From: Naegleria lovaniensis | Lineage: Eukaryota; Heterolobosea; Eutetramitea; Acrasida; Naegleriidae | Assembly (NCBI RefSeq): GCF_003324165.1 | Contig: NW_025407829.1 | Coordinates: 711,597 to 775,596 of the forward strand | Length of the DNA stretch: 64,000 nucleotides | Reading direction: 5' to 3' | In this document: one piece after another, positions 20,850 to 31,890 of the stretch | Layout of the letters: every line of letters starts with the position of its first letter | Numbering within the stretch: position 1 is the stretch's first letter | Position numbers and translations under genes: made by a program | Notes under the pieces: generated by a model | Database searches by the model: none | Told to the model about the DNA's origin: nothing | Seen by the model: the letters and a program-made list of their open reading frames with translations, nothing else

Positions 20850-23800
20850 ATGAGGATTTTCTCAACAACAGCACCACCGGACAATACTCATCAGCAAGAA
20901 CAAGATCAAAACAATCACTTATTGGAAACTACTAACTTTCAATTTATTGATAGATCGCTCGATTGGATTGAATTAATTCATCATAAACCTCCTACATCAT
21001 CACCAATTTCAACAGATCAGCAACAGGGTGAAAAATCCGAATTAAACCGAGACGAAGAGCCTATCATGAATGAAACATTGAGTCATCAACTTTCCAACAA
21101 CAATAATAACAACAACAGTAATCATACTCAAGGACACAGAAATCATCACACCCACACTGTACAATTTTCAACGAAACCAACTTCTAACGCTCACCATCAT
21201 GTACCAGAAACCACAACAACTCCATTCGTCAGGAAATCGCCTTCTCGACCCTCTCATCCAAACCAACAACATCATGACATGATAAAAGAACTACAAAAAC
21301 GAACGAGTGGACTTTTTGGTGATTCCCCGGTTGCTGCTGGGAACGACAATGGGTATGAAAGTGGAAGCTCTTCCAATGGAGACGAGTCAACAACAGCACA
21401 ACAGTCCAATAATGGAGACGAGTCAACAACTCCATCGGTGGCACTAGCAAGCGAAGGTATTTCGGAATATTGTGATAAGCTTTTAGCCAATAATAATAAT
21501 TATAACAACAAGATTAATGACGAAGAAAACGATAATAGTGTGAGGTAAGTTCAGGTCCCAACTGGTTTTTCATCTCATTATCGCTTCATTGTCAATTATC
21601 TCAACACGTGATAACCACCCACCTTTAATGTCACACCACCAAATTTCATTGCAATGAAATTTTCTCTCGAAACAATTATAATAGAAATCGACCAACACGA
21701 GTTCCCTCTATGCCTGTTCAACACTCTACTCAGAAAACGGTACAATCGAGAACTGCTTCTCTGATACAACATATACAGAGTCAACCCAATTTGACAGTTC
21801 CACTGCAGTCACAGCCTATTTCACTTCTTTCGCAATCCCTCCTCAAGAAAAATACCGATGATGATTACATTGTTGTGGAGGAAAGCGACATTGATTCCGC
21901 ATACATGTTGAATAAGAAGTATCACAGTGAAGCAGCCCTAACAAAGCTCGAATCGAAACAAAACACACAACCAAAACCAACAATCAAGCATAATATTGGG
22001 AAAATTTTTCCAGAAGGCACCGAAGCTTGGCTCTTACCAGGAGAATGTATTATCAATCATGTCAAATCCATTGGCGTTCTAAAGAATTTGCCAGTGACCT
22101 ATTTTCCTCAAGCACAATCCAACCCCCAAGCCATTTCATCAACCAATAACAATTCGAGTAAGCACGGTGTGGAAGAGTTTTTAACAACAACCGAAGAATT
22201 TTTCAATGAATTATTGTCTGGAACCACCGCTTCGAATAATAACTATGCAAGCAGCACTGGAAGCACAACAAGTAATTCTGGAGGTGGAAGTAGCAACACC
22301 AACGCTCTAACAGATCAATCGGATACAGAATTGACACTTGTTTTTGGAGAATTGTACATCACTAACTTTCAAGTTCGATTTCAGGTATGTAGTTGATACC
22401 TTATGATCTGCTATATTCTGATTATTCATGTTGTATTCTACATTCAATATTAACAACTATTTGAAAATAATTTGGTTGAATCTTATTTTCATGAAAATTA
22501 TTTATTAATTGGAATTTATTACAAACAAATATTTTTACTGTTGCAAATATTCATTCTGGTCTGCTATTTCATTGAATCAGAGTAATTCAAAACCATACCT
22601 TGTTTTAAGCACGCCACTTGCATGCATTCTAAAAATGAGCGTTAAATATCCACAAACAGAAACACCTACTTACAGCAACTATTATAGTCAATATTTAATT
22701 TCGGCTCCTACAGTTACGACAACTACTGACAGATTCAATAGTCTAGGATACATTAGTATCAAGAGCAAGGATTTCCAAGTATTGAAGTTTTTGTTTTTCA
22801 AAGCTTCAACTCAAACAATGGAAAAGGTAATGGAAGCACTGAAAAGCACCTGTGGAGCAGCCTCGAGAAGACCATTCGCGTATCCTTTTAGGAAATTTAT
22901 GACTTCTGAATTCGGTATCTATAGCCAAGAAGATATTGAAAATGGATGGAAGGTGTACAAGATGAAGAGAGAATTCAAGAGGCAAGGGCTAAAACTAAAA
23001 AGCAGTGCTTCTATGTGGCGCGATACAGGTGTCAATGTCAAATACAAAATATGTGACACATATCCCGAACATTTAATCGTTCCAAAAGATGTGAACGATG
23101 AAATGCTAGTTGCTGCTTCGTTATTTCGTAGTAAGGGAAGAATTCCTATTCTCTCATGGATACATCCTATTAAGAAACTCTGTATTGTTAGATCAAGTCA
23201 ACCTATGGTGGGTATAACTCGAGCCAGATGTAAAGAAGATGAGGAATTAGTGGATGCCATCCGAAGAGCTTCTGGATCAGAACGACTACTTATCATTGAT
23301 TGCAGACCAAAGGCCAACGCTTGGGCCAACACGGTGATGGGCAAAGGTTACGAAAATATTTCATATTATACAAATTGTTCACTAGAGTTTATGAATATTG
23401 AGAATATTCATGCCATGAGCAGCAGTTTGAACATGCTCAAAAAATTAATTCAAAAACAAAATAATGACCTGTATTGGTTATCCGCTTTTGAAGCTACTGG
23501 TTGGTTAAAACACTCCAAACTCATCATGCAAGCTGCTGCAAAAGTTGTAGCTTCCATAGAGCGATTTGATACATCAGTATTGGTGCATTGCAGTGACGGA
23601 TGGGATAGAACTGCTCAAATTTGTGCACTTGCAGAGCTATTGTTAGATCCATATTACAGAACGATTGAAGGTTTCGAGGTCCTAATTGAAAAAGAATGGG
23701 TTTCATTTGGCCACAAATTTTTGGATCGAGTTGGCCACTATGCTCCCAAGCATGGAAATAACTCAGTATCTGACGAAGTTTCTCCTGTATTTTTACAATT

Positions 23801-24443
23801 TATTGACTGTGTTTTTCAGATTTGGCAGCAGTATCCTTCACATTTTGAATTTAATGAGAATTTCTTATTCTTGATTTTGGATAGCTTGTACTCGTGTAAA
23901 TTTGGAAACTTTTTGCATAATTCTCCAAAACAACAGGCAGAGGACTCTATTACAAAGGAAACAGTATCAATTTGGACGGAGATTCTAGCAAATCGTTCAG
24001 CCTATGTGAATGATGTATATAATCCCAAGAATAGCGAATTTTCAACTTTGATTGTAAATACTGATATGGATACTCTGACTACTCACTTTTGGGTGAGTTA
24101 CTTTTATCGATACAAGAAAGGACCTAAAAACAGATATCATCGAATGTTAAAGAAGGCACTCACCAAACTTAAAAAGGATAACACTTATTTAATGAACTCG
24201 CTCAATGAAGAAGTTCAAACCAGAAAACGAATTGAACGCGAACTTTGTGAAACCAAAGAAAAGATTCGATATTTAGAAGGTCATCACTCTTTGGACAGTC
24301 AAGGCATTACAAATTCCTACGACAGTAATCATGATCGACTCGATAGTGCCAGCGTCTCTACCGACTATGCCGAAGATGGCTCAAAAGTATTGCGATTTGG
24401 AACTAGTGTCAATGACAATTTAGTTGAAAATTATTTCCAATAA
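20850..24443 (+). CDS. Myotubularin-family phosphoinositide 3-phosphatase, three exons
   Basis: Exons 20850-21544, 21685-22384 and 22581-24443 total 3258 nt (1085 aa), introns of 140 and 196 nt. The start is the first ATG; the frame opens two codons earlier. Residues 1-310 are Asn/His/Ser/Gln-rich and disordered. The PH-GRAM domain begins near 'WLLPGECIINHV' and includes 'GELYITNFQVRFQ'. The phosphatase core has 'ASSLFRSKGRIPILSW'-type sequence (here 'AASLFRSKGRIPILSW') and the active-site loop 'VLVHCSDGWDRT', with Cys at about residue 802 and Arg at 808, so the CX5R motif is intact and the enzyme is predicted active on PI3P and PI(3,5)P2. A coiled coil follows at about 985-1025, as in human MTMR proteins. 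Expected role is endosomal/phagosomal PI3P turnover. Confidence 0.92.
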
Positions 24444-24507
24444 TCATGACGATCGTGAACACAAAGACCACCAACACCTCGCCTTGACAAGTATGAATTA
24501 AAAAAAA

Positions 24508-25665
24508 ATGAATTTGAATACAGAAATATTATTACCGAGCTGTGTTGTGACACACCTCTCTCTGATCGACTTGCAATCGGAATGTGATTCAAGTTCTCCT
24601 CACACCCATTCAATCTTTGAAAAATTCAAAGACAAGATGAAACGACCCCTCTCGGGTCACATTCGAAAGCCCTTCTTAGTTTCCAATTTTAAATATCAAG
24701 AAACCCTTCTCATTCGATCAGACAATTCCGAATTCTTTGAAGGCGAAATTCCATGCGATGTCAAAATATCCTATCAACACTCATGTATTTTAATTAGTGT
24801 CCCTGAGAGTGATTCGATTCAAGTGTTTGATCATCATCGTGGATTGCGAGCATTTCGAGGAAGAATTCGTGTGGATCAAATTCGAAAACCAACTTGGATG
24901 TGTGTGGAAGAAGATTTTGAATATGGAACGTCGGCTTTGATTCTTTGTGCACAAAGTCATGATCAAGTTTCAATTTTTAAATTTGATTTGAAATTATTAC
25001 TACTACAACAATGCAAACACAAAACAATTTTGAATACTACTACTACTAATCAGAGTATGAGTGTGGAATCGAACATTCAACCCATTTGGAAGTTTGGACG
25101 ACAATTATTATTCGATCCTCAGAGTATCATTCTGTCTCAACTTGTGAAAAATCAATTATTTATTTCTGACAGTGGCAACGACTGTCTGATCATTCTCGAT
25201 ACCACTTGTGGACAACAAATTGGAACTGTTCGTTTATTAGAACCTCAATCTTTGTTTTATGCACCTTCCCTTGGTTTACTGGTTCCAAAAAAAGAATTCA
25301 TCGATCGAGAATATCTTGTTGTGAGTGAAGAACGGCCAACACTGAGTGGAGTGAAATTGTTTGAACGATCGAAAGGAAATGGAGTTGGGGAATGGCAACC
25401 CATAGAATTGGCCCGCCAGATTGATTTACACAATCCAGGACAAATGACATTTGACAGTGAACATTTATTTGTATGTGAACCACATCGAATTCAAATACTG
25501 TCCTTTGAAAAGAATCATTTTCGTGTGATTGGCCAAATAGGAAACGGTACTCCTGGTAATTACACAGATCAGTTCAATTCCACGGGTGGAATTTGTTTGA
25601 ATGAACTCGAAGGAGAATTATTCGTATGTGACAAACACAATGATCGAGTTCAAATTTTCAAATGA
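24508..25665 (+). CDS. NHL-like beta-propeller protein
   Basis: Single exon, 385 aa, ATG after an A9 run and only 64 bp after the myotubularin stop. Repeated strands of the form 'QLFISDSGNDCLIILD', 'HLFVCEPHRIQILSF' and 'GELFVCDKHNDRVQIF' end each blade with V-x-I-F, the signature of NHL-type six-bladed propellers; five to six blades fit the length. No RING, B-box or kinase domain is attached and there is no signal peptide. NHL propellers bind protein or RNA; the ligand is not predictable here. A tandem partner role with the upstream phosphatase is not supported beyond proximity. Confidence 0.7.
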   Translation: MNLNTEILLPSCVVTHLSLIDLQSECDSSSPHTHSIFEKFKDKMKRPLSGHIRKPFLVSNFKYQETLLIRSDNSEFFEGEIPCDVKISYQHSCILISVPESDSIQVFDHHRGLRAFRGRIRVDQIRKPTWMCVEEDFEYGTSALILCAQSHDQVSIFKFDLKLLLLQQCKHKTILNTTTTNQSMSVESNIQPIWKFGRQLLFDPQSIILSQLVKNQLFISDSGNDCLIILDTTCGQQIGTVRLLEPQSLFYAPSLGLLVPKKEFIDREYLVVSEERPTLSGVKLFERSKGNGVGEWQPIELARQIDLHNPGQMTFDSEHLFVCEPHRIQILSFEKNHFRVIGQIGNGTPGNYTDQFNSTGGICLNELEGELFVCDKHNDRVQIFK

Positions 25666-25718
25666 ACTTTTTCTTAACACTAAATCAAAATTATCATTCC
25701 AAAAGTCATTCATTTCCC

Positions 25719-27203
25719 TTATTCACAACATGTAGAATAAAATTCTTGAATGGATGAATGAGAAAGTGAAGCCACAAATTTGTTTCTCGTGGTTTGATAA
25801 AACTCTTTCAATCGATCCCAAGTCAAATCAGACCATTTACAATTAATACTTCCATGAACAATGAGTTGAATGAGATGAGGAGCAACTGGACATGTCTCTC
25901 GAGTCAATAATTGAATGAGTGTGGGCATTTCGTTTTCATTCCAAAGCAATTTGAATGAAGAACCTTCATCGTATGGGAATGGAATGACATCCAAGTATAA
26001 CAATTGTTGGAGAATTTCACATTGACTCAGCGTTTGAAGGTTATAAATTCCCTTAACGGACAAGTGACATAATTTGGGAAAGGCCTTACTAGTGAGTGCT
26101 GAAAATAATTGTTTCTCGGCTTGAATAGATTCCTCTGTTCGTGAATATTGTTCATGTCCAATGACAATTCTTAAATATTTTACGTTGGGAAAGACAATAT
26201 CATCAAAACAAGATCCAAAATATTCATCGAATCCAACGCTCAAGAATTGAATGGCACTCGATGGAAGCATGTCCTTGTTCGGCCAAAATTCCTTGACGCT
26301 TGCTACTACACTCTTCTCAGCTTGGTTTTCATCCAAAGAATAATCACACCTTGAGGCAACATGTGGAAACGTCAAATTGTCATAAAAATCTTCATGAACC
26401 AAATCCATATAGTTTTGGTTGTATGAGTGGTATTGTTCCACATCAAAATGTTCCAACATTCCAAGAGACAGAATATGTGCCTTCATGAGAAAGAGTTCAA
26501 AACTTGAAATTTTTCCTTTCATTTGCATTTTCACTTGTTCATACTTGTCAAAACTCATGACTACAAGTCGTAACCGTTCTTCATAATTGAGTGCAATGAG
26601 TTCAACGTCATTTTCATCCTTGAGTGAGCGAATATGGTCTATATAATTACTAGCATACCAAGAACTATTTCCATCCATGATGGTCTCTGAATATTTGACA
26701 CATTTTCCAAATTCGACGTTTTGATACAAGATTTGGATGTTTGCCATTTCTTCTGCTTCAATTGCGTTAAAATCTCCTTGAACGAGTGAGAGAGAATTGG
26801 GTTTTCTTTTCAAATAAATAATTAAATCCAACATGTTTGAAAGAGTGAGCCAATACTTTTCCATGAAAATATTATAATGTTCAGCATCATCACAACGATC
26901 ATCAGTTGAACCAAATTGTGATGGTAAAAATCGTTCCACCAATGTTTTACAAGTAGCCATACAAAATGAATTCAATCCTTTCACATTTTCAAATGAAATA
27001 CTAAAATTGGAAACGATGGGATCGGATAGTAAATTGGACAAGGAGAGGTCGTCCTGATACGTTGTATGATCCAATGCATGGAATGCTCTTGAAAACAATC
27101 CAATAGGTCCAATCAAGTATTCAAAAATGTTGTAAAGGAAAATCTCTCTCGGAAGATGGAAAAGAAGGGAATGAGGAGTGCGAGTTTGTTCTGTGGGTGG
27201 CAT
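25719..27203 (-). CDS. F-box-like protein
   Basis: Single exon, 494 aa. The open frame extends 19 codons further upstream without an ATG, so the start is 27203. Residues about 12-35 ('LLFHLPREIFLYNIFEYLI') match the beginning of an F-box (LPxEIxxxIFxYL), the Skp1-binding motif of SCF ubiquitin ligases. The rest has no recognised repeat, although 'VKYLRIVIG' and 'LCHLSVKGIYNLQTL' near residues 360-410 resemble irregular LRRs, which would serve as substrate-binding surface. Convergent with the propeller gene, 53 bp apart. The F-box assignment is plausible but short. Confidence 0.6.
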   Translation of the reverse strand: MPPTEQTRTPHSLLFHLPREIFLYNIFEYLIGPIGLFSRAFHALDHTTYQDDLSLSNLLSDPIVSNFSISFENVKGLNSFCMATCKTLVERFLPSQFGSTDDRCDDAEHYNIFMEKYWLTLSNMLDLIIYLKRKPNSLSLVQGDFNAIEAEEMANIQILYQNVEFGKCVKYSETIMDGNSSWYASNYIDHIRSLKDENDVELIALNYEERLRLVVMSFDKYEQVKMQMKGKISSFELFLMKAHILSLGMLEHFDVEQYHSYNQNYMDLVHEDFYDNLTFPHVASRCDYSLDENQAEKSVVASVKEFWPNKDMLPSSAIQFLSVGFDEYFGSCFDDIVFPNVKYLRIVIGHEQYSRTEESIQAEKQLFSALTSKAFPKLCHLSVKGIYNLQTLSQCEILQQLLYLDVIPFPYDEGSSFKLLWNENEMPTLIQLLTRETCPVAPHLIQLIVHGSINCKWSDLTWDRLKEFYQTTRNKFVASLSHSSIQEFYSTCCE

Positions 27204-27448
27204 TTCTGTGTTGTTTGCGCTGGTCCTTGATGTGACGAGACAGTCGAGTCGGAGATTCAATTTTTTTGTTCAATAATGAAAACTGAGTTTTGATACCTTC
27301 GTACTAACACAAGTTCACCCAAATCTGCAAATTCAATCATGCATTGCGAATGGGATCGTTCAACAATACACATTCGAGTATTGATCAAAATTTAGAAAAT
27401 TTGAACGTGCTTGGTCTGCTGTGTGACTGTTGCTCCATGTTCCATTCC

Positions 27449-29710
27449 TTAATCCATATTAGACGTTAAAGCATTTTGTAAAACTTCAATAATTTCGAAT
27501 AATTTCGCCTTCTTTTTTTCGTCCAAATGATTGGAGCGAGATACGAGTTGAATGGCATGATCCGTCGCTTGTAGTATTTGATCCTCGAGGATTGTGACAA
27601 ACCCAAACTCTTCCAACAAATAATTCACCACAGCTAAATTCCTTCTTTCAACGGCACATCTCAATACACCAAGTCCATGAGGTTCGCTCACATCATCAAG
27701 AGCAGCTCCACATTGAATAAGAGTTTTGATTTGAGAGGGAGTTTTAGCAATCATGAGTGGTGTAAATCCATTCCATCGAAAATTTGGATCAGCCCCTCGT
27801 CGTATGAGCGCCTTAATCGATGAAGTACTTTTGCTTGATGCTCGAGAAGCATAATGCAGTGCCTTTCCTAAACATTCCTCAGAAAAAATCATACCTTCAT
27901 AATTTAACTCTCCGTTGGGATCTGTGATTAAGTTTTGATTGACAAGTTTGTTGAAATTTTCGGTGGACCATTTGGTGTTGTTGATTGAGGAAGGTGTGAT
28001 ATTGTGTTGACAAGAGTGACATGTGGCCCCTCGTTGGAGCAGCATCTCAAGATCTTGTTCAGAAATATTTGCGCTCACTAGACATCCCAAAGGTTGATAC
28101 ATTCTCCACAGCACAACCTTCAACTCTTCTTCGTCTCCTTGACAATCTTCTTTCACTGAATACATGAGAGACAAAAAACAATCGGCCAAGTCTGAAACAG
28201 AGACCACATTGTATCCACTTGTGAACTTGTTACAATATTGATCTAATGTGTTTAGCTTCATGAGTGAAGACATAATAATGGTGTGCTCAATTTCATTGTG
28301 GGAGTGTGAAATTAATTGGTCCAATGTTGGATGATCAGCAAAAATTACGAAATGAGGATCTTGTAGAAACGATGAAATCATTCTTCTCGATTCAGAGGTC
28401 CATTCCTTCATGGTAGGATGTCCATGTGTTAGGGCAATCATTAAATAAGATTTGTTGCAATAAGTATAGCCTAAAATATCTTCGACCGATTCTGTGATTT
28501 TGTAATCAATCTGGATGGACGTAAAAAAGTTTTCAATGGGAGGTGGGACGGATTTTGCACTCGTAGCGTCTTGTGCATCAAAAGCTCGATAAATTGTGAC
28601 AATTGATTCGTCATTATTGGTTGACTTTTGTTTCTTCTTATCGTTGGATTGTGTGGTTTTTTGTTTTTTCACTTTGATTTTAACTTTCAATTCGTGCAAG
28701 TCCATTTTCAATCCTTCAATATTTGTTTTCACTTGTTGAGCATCTTCTTTCGATTGCATGTCAATGAGGGCATATTTGCTTTGTGAATTTGTTTTTGCTT
28801 GTTTGATTTGAATATTTTCAGAAATAATTTTACAACGTTCCAGAATTAAATTATGAATATCATTCATCGTAATGGAATTGGGTAAATTTGTAATTTTTAC
28901 CATGTATTCTTTCGGTTGGGGTTTTTTTCTAAATGAAGTCGAGACTGTATGTTTTGCCTCAAGATTAAATGGTAAATTATTTTGAAGCATGTTTGGAGAA
29001 GGATTAAAAGTTGGAGAAATAGTGTCAATATTGTGTTGCTGAAGCAGTACATTTGGCGTATCCTTAATGAATGTACTGGAATTGTGTTCAGAAAGATGTG
29101 GCGAATCATCTTGTTCTAAACCAAAAGGATCCAAAAATTCTTTCAATTCTTGAAACATTCCTTGTTGATGTTCCTCGCTGTTCACAATTAAGTTATGATT
29201 AATGGTCATTCGATTCACCTTGCTATTTTGTGTTTGATGTGACGATAAATGAATCGTCGATTGTATATATTCTTGTTGCTGTTCAGCAACTTTCTTTTGT
29301 CTCTGTTCTTCCAATTGATTTTGTAACATACTCATCACCATGAGTTTTCGTTTGGGAATGGCTCTTTGAGAGAGTGGTTGATGTGTCGAATTTGTGCTGC
29401 ATGAAGAGCTTTTCCCTGATGATCCATCTACAGTATGAGCTCTATTTACAAATGAATGTTGATGATTAACTAAGTGGTTTTGGCCCTGATTTGAGGAAGG
29501 GTAATGAGTACGACTCGTAGAAGGAGCTCCTTCTTTGGCTACTAGTGCCACTGAAGAAGGGATAGAGCTGCTCGGAGGTGGAGGTTGTTGTTTCGTGGCA
29601 ATTGATTGTCCCAAACAATTCTCAATGCTCAAAATTGAATCGCGTTTGGTAAAGGTACTTGGTGGATGTCGTTCGTAGGAAGAGGGAGCGGAATAGGAGC
29701 TTGTTTTCAT
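27449..29710 (-). CDS. Protein with RRM-like domain and C-terminal ankyrin repeats
   Basis: Single exon, 753 aa, ATG start. Residues 1-265 are Ser/Gln/His-rich. Residues about 268-350 have the beta-alpha-beta pattern of an RRM ('YMVKITNLPNSITMNDIHNL' then 'KYALIDMQSKEDAQQV'). The first line resembles RNP2 and 'KYALIDM' an aromatic-poor RNP1, so RNA binding is uncertain. Residues about 610-715 contain three ankyrin repeats ('GKALHYASRAS', 'RRGADPNFRWNGFTPLMIAK', 'LGVLRCAVERRNLAVVNYLL'). The region between is helical and unrecognised, with a CxxC ('CHSC') near 570. RRM with ankyrin is an unusual pairing; role unknown. Confidence 0.7.
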   Translation of the reverse strand: MKTSSYSAPSSYERHPPSTFTKRDSILSIENCLGQSIATKQQPPPPSSSIPSSVALVAKEGAPSTSRTHYPSSNQGQNHLVNHQHSFVNRAHTVDGSSGKSSSCSTNSTHQPLSQRAIPKRKLMVMSMLQNQLEEQRQKKVAEQQQEYIQSTIHLSSHQTQNSKVNRMTINHNLIVNSEEHQQGMFQELKEFLDPFGLEQDDSPHLSEHNSSTFIKDTPNVLLQQHNIDTISPTFNPSPNMLQNNLPFNLEAKHTVSTSFRKKPQPKEYMVKITNLPNSITMNDIHNLILERCKIISENIQIKQAKTNSQSKYALIDMQSKEDAQQVKTNIEGLKMDLHELKVKIKVKKQKTTQSNDKKKQKSTNNDESIVTIYRAFDAQDATSAKSVPPPIENFFTSIQIDYKITESVEDILGYTYCNKSYLMIALTHGHPTMKEWTSESRRMISSFLQDPHFVIFADHPTLDQLISHSHNEIEHTIIMSSLMKLNTLDQYCNKFTSGYNVVSVSDLADCFLSLMYSVKEDCQGDEEELKVVLWRMYQPLGCLVSANISEQDLEMLLQRGATCHSCQHNITPSSINNTKWSTENFNKLVNQNLITDPNGELNYEGMIFSEECLGKALHYASRASSKSTSSIKALIRRGADPNFRWNGFTPLMIAKTPSQIKTLIQCGAALDDVSEPHGLGVLRCAVERRNLAVVNYLLEEFGFVTILEDQILQATDHAIQLVSRSNHLDEKKKAKLFEIIEVLQNALTSNMD

Positions 29711-30114
29711 GAGTAGAAGTAAATTAATATGAAATATGTATGATGAATAATATTGAATGATCCGAAAATGATCGGAAGAAGATTAAATCAAGGATTGAAA
29801 TGTAGTACAGAAAATAATACTAATGATGAGCAATTACAAGTAACCACACTCGGATGAAAGCATTCCGATAATTTATATAATTTCTTAAAACAGAAAAAGA
29901 TAGCCTCGCTCTCAAAAATTTACAGTACAAAGGCTTCAGCTATTTTTTTGGCGGCTGACAGTTGTTGGTCCTTCTGGGGGTTATGGAATAGGTGTGAAAG
30001 ACGGAGAGATGAATCTCTTGAGAGCCGCGTGAATGATCTCTCTATGAAATCAAGGTTGGTTATTGAGGATCGAAAAAGGTGCGCATTATTTGATCATTAT
30101 ACCCCTATCTTAAC
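29711..30114 (-). other. Intergenic region, 404 bp
   Basis: Lies upstream of the RRM/ankyrin gene and downstream of the BTB gene, both on the minus strand. An open frame on the + strand begins at a TTG and has no family features, so I leave it out. No RNA gene or repeat seen. Confidence 0.45.
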
Positions 30115-31743
30115 TTATTTCACATTCGTCTCTTCCGGTGTTGTGCTTAACTGAGGATGAGTAGTTTGAACAATCTAAAGTTTATGTTAATACGCATAAC
30201 GTGGATAAATATATATGAACCTACCTTCAATCCACAATAATTGTCGTCAGCAAACATTTCCACATGAAATACCCAATCGTTGGAATCTATTTTAAATGTT
30301 TTTCTTTGAACTTGGACATCGTTCCAATACAGAACAAGCTGTTCAGCTTCATAGTTATACCATATGGCAATAGTATCTTTTTCTTTGATTTTTTTGAGTA
30401 TTTCAAATCGTTTCCATTTGTCTGCTTGTTTACATGTTACTCCTTTAAAAGATATTTCGTCAAGTACTCCTTGTAATAACACTTACCCAATGCTAAATTG
30501 CTTGAATCTCCATAGCGGAGAACAAACTTGGTGTAATATCTGTATGGATTATTACAAAGAGAAATTCGTTTCTTGTTCATGACATAATCGAGACATGAGT
30601 AAAGCGAACCTGATTCTGATCTCTTGACCACTTCTTGGTTGTAATGCCGTAGTTGGCAATCTTCCAACGTGGCTTGATCAAATTTTACATTTCTAATTTG
30701 TTGTTCCTCAATATCGTTGATCAATCCAAAAATTTTGAAATAACTTGCTTCATGAATGATGTGCTCAATCATACCATGTGAGAGGTCTTCAATACATCCA
30801 ACGAGCATGCCGTCCCTCAAATAATTCAACCTGTTTTGAATAGATCTCTAAATGGGAACAGTTCATAAATTTACACTTACACGTGAATAAAATATTTTGG
30901 GTCTCTGTCAATGAAAATGACGCCGTTTTCGTCTGTTACAGCTTCAATTGAATTTTCTTTTTTTTTCTGGGAATTGGCGCTTCGATAAAGGTAATACAGA
31001 ATTTCTGACTTTTTTAAAGTTTTAGATGTCGTTTGAAATAATTTTCCTCCAACGTTCAATTTCACTACTTGTATTTTTCGTTTTTCTTTTTCTGGTGTTT
31101 GGGGCACCACATTTTGCTGAGTTGTGAATTCTTTCTCTTCGACCTTAACAGCGCTTTGTTGATTTCTCGGCTTGCTTTGAGATTCACTTGATACATCTTT
31201 TACGGTATCCTGTTTCTTCGGCTCAATTGGTGAAAGTGGTATCTGTTCTTGAGCACTCTTGGGAGATAAAATACCGTCTCCACATGCGCCCGAACGTGGT
31301 GTTGTGAACGGTTCCTTTATCGTGTCCAATCTTTTAATTTCAATTCCTCCATTGACAGTACTTTTCATTATAGTTTTGATCAATCCTTTGGACGAAGGAG
31401 ATAGTGGTTCATTTAATATTAAATGTTCGTTGGGATCCTCTTGCTCTGGAGAGCATGTTCCAATGTATTTTGAATTCTTCTTTGATTGTGGTTCATAGTT
31501 TGATGCCCTAGAAGAGCCTGATGAGGATGAAGAGCTATTGGAGGATGATGAAGAACAAGATGATGATGATGAAGCATTGTGGATATTCACTTCCGAACGT
31601 TTGAAAGTAATTTTCGGACCCTTCTCTGTCGTTTTATAGACTTCCGATCTCATTCTATGAGAAGAAGAAAAAGACTGCATTGATCCAATTTCCATCTTTC
31701 CCGTATCCTCCTCATAATTTTCGGTAGTGAGTGAGGGAGTCAT
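30115..31743 (-). CDS. BTB/T1 (KCTD-type) domain protein, four exons
   Basis: Exons 31743-30881, 30830-30487, 30442-30225 and 30150-30115 total 1461 nt (486 aa); introns are 50, 44 and 74 nt. The 44-nt intron could end at an earlier AG (17 nt), but that would be implausibly short; both keep the frame. Residues 1-220 are disordered with two poly-Ser runs. The T1/BTB domain spans the first intron: 'VVKLNVGGKLFQTTSKTL', 'FIDRDPKYFIHV' and 'LNYLRDG'. KCTD proteins use this fold to oligomerise and often act as cullin-3 adaptors. The C-terminal 200 residues ('KEKDTIAIWYNYEAEQLVLYWN', about 22 residues in two strands) look beta-rich, possibly SPRY-like, and are not assigned. No channel pore is present. 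Confidence 0.8.
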
Positions 31744-31890
31744 TTGTTAATATTTTTCGTAGAGTTTTGGCGCGCGCGGGAATGAAAAAATTCTCAAACA
31801 ACAATTTTATAGGAATATCATTGGAACTTGACGAACGAGAAGAGTTTCAAAAAAATAGACACAACAACAAAATCATCATCATCGTCAATA

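Noticed and set aside
22485-22498. 14-bp perfect palindrome ATTTTCATGAAAAT in a myotubularin intron
   Set aside because: Such A/T palindromes are expected by chance at this composition.
29948-30154. Plus-strand open frame beginning at TTG
   Set aside because: No ATG, no family features, and it overlaps the end of the BTB gene.
30470-30486. 17-nt intron in the BTB gene
   Set aside because: Shorter than any plausible spliceosomal intron; a 44-nt alternative in the same frame exists.
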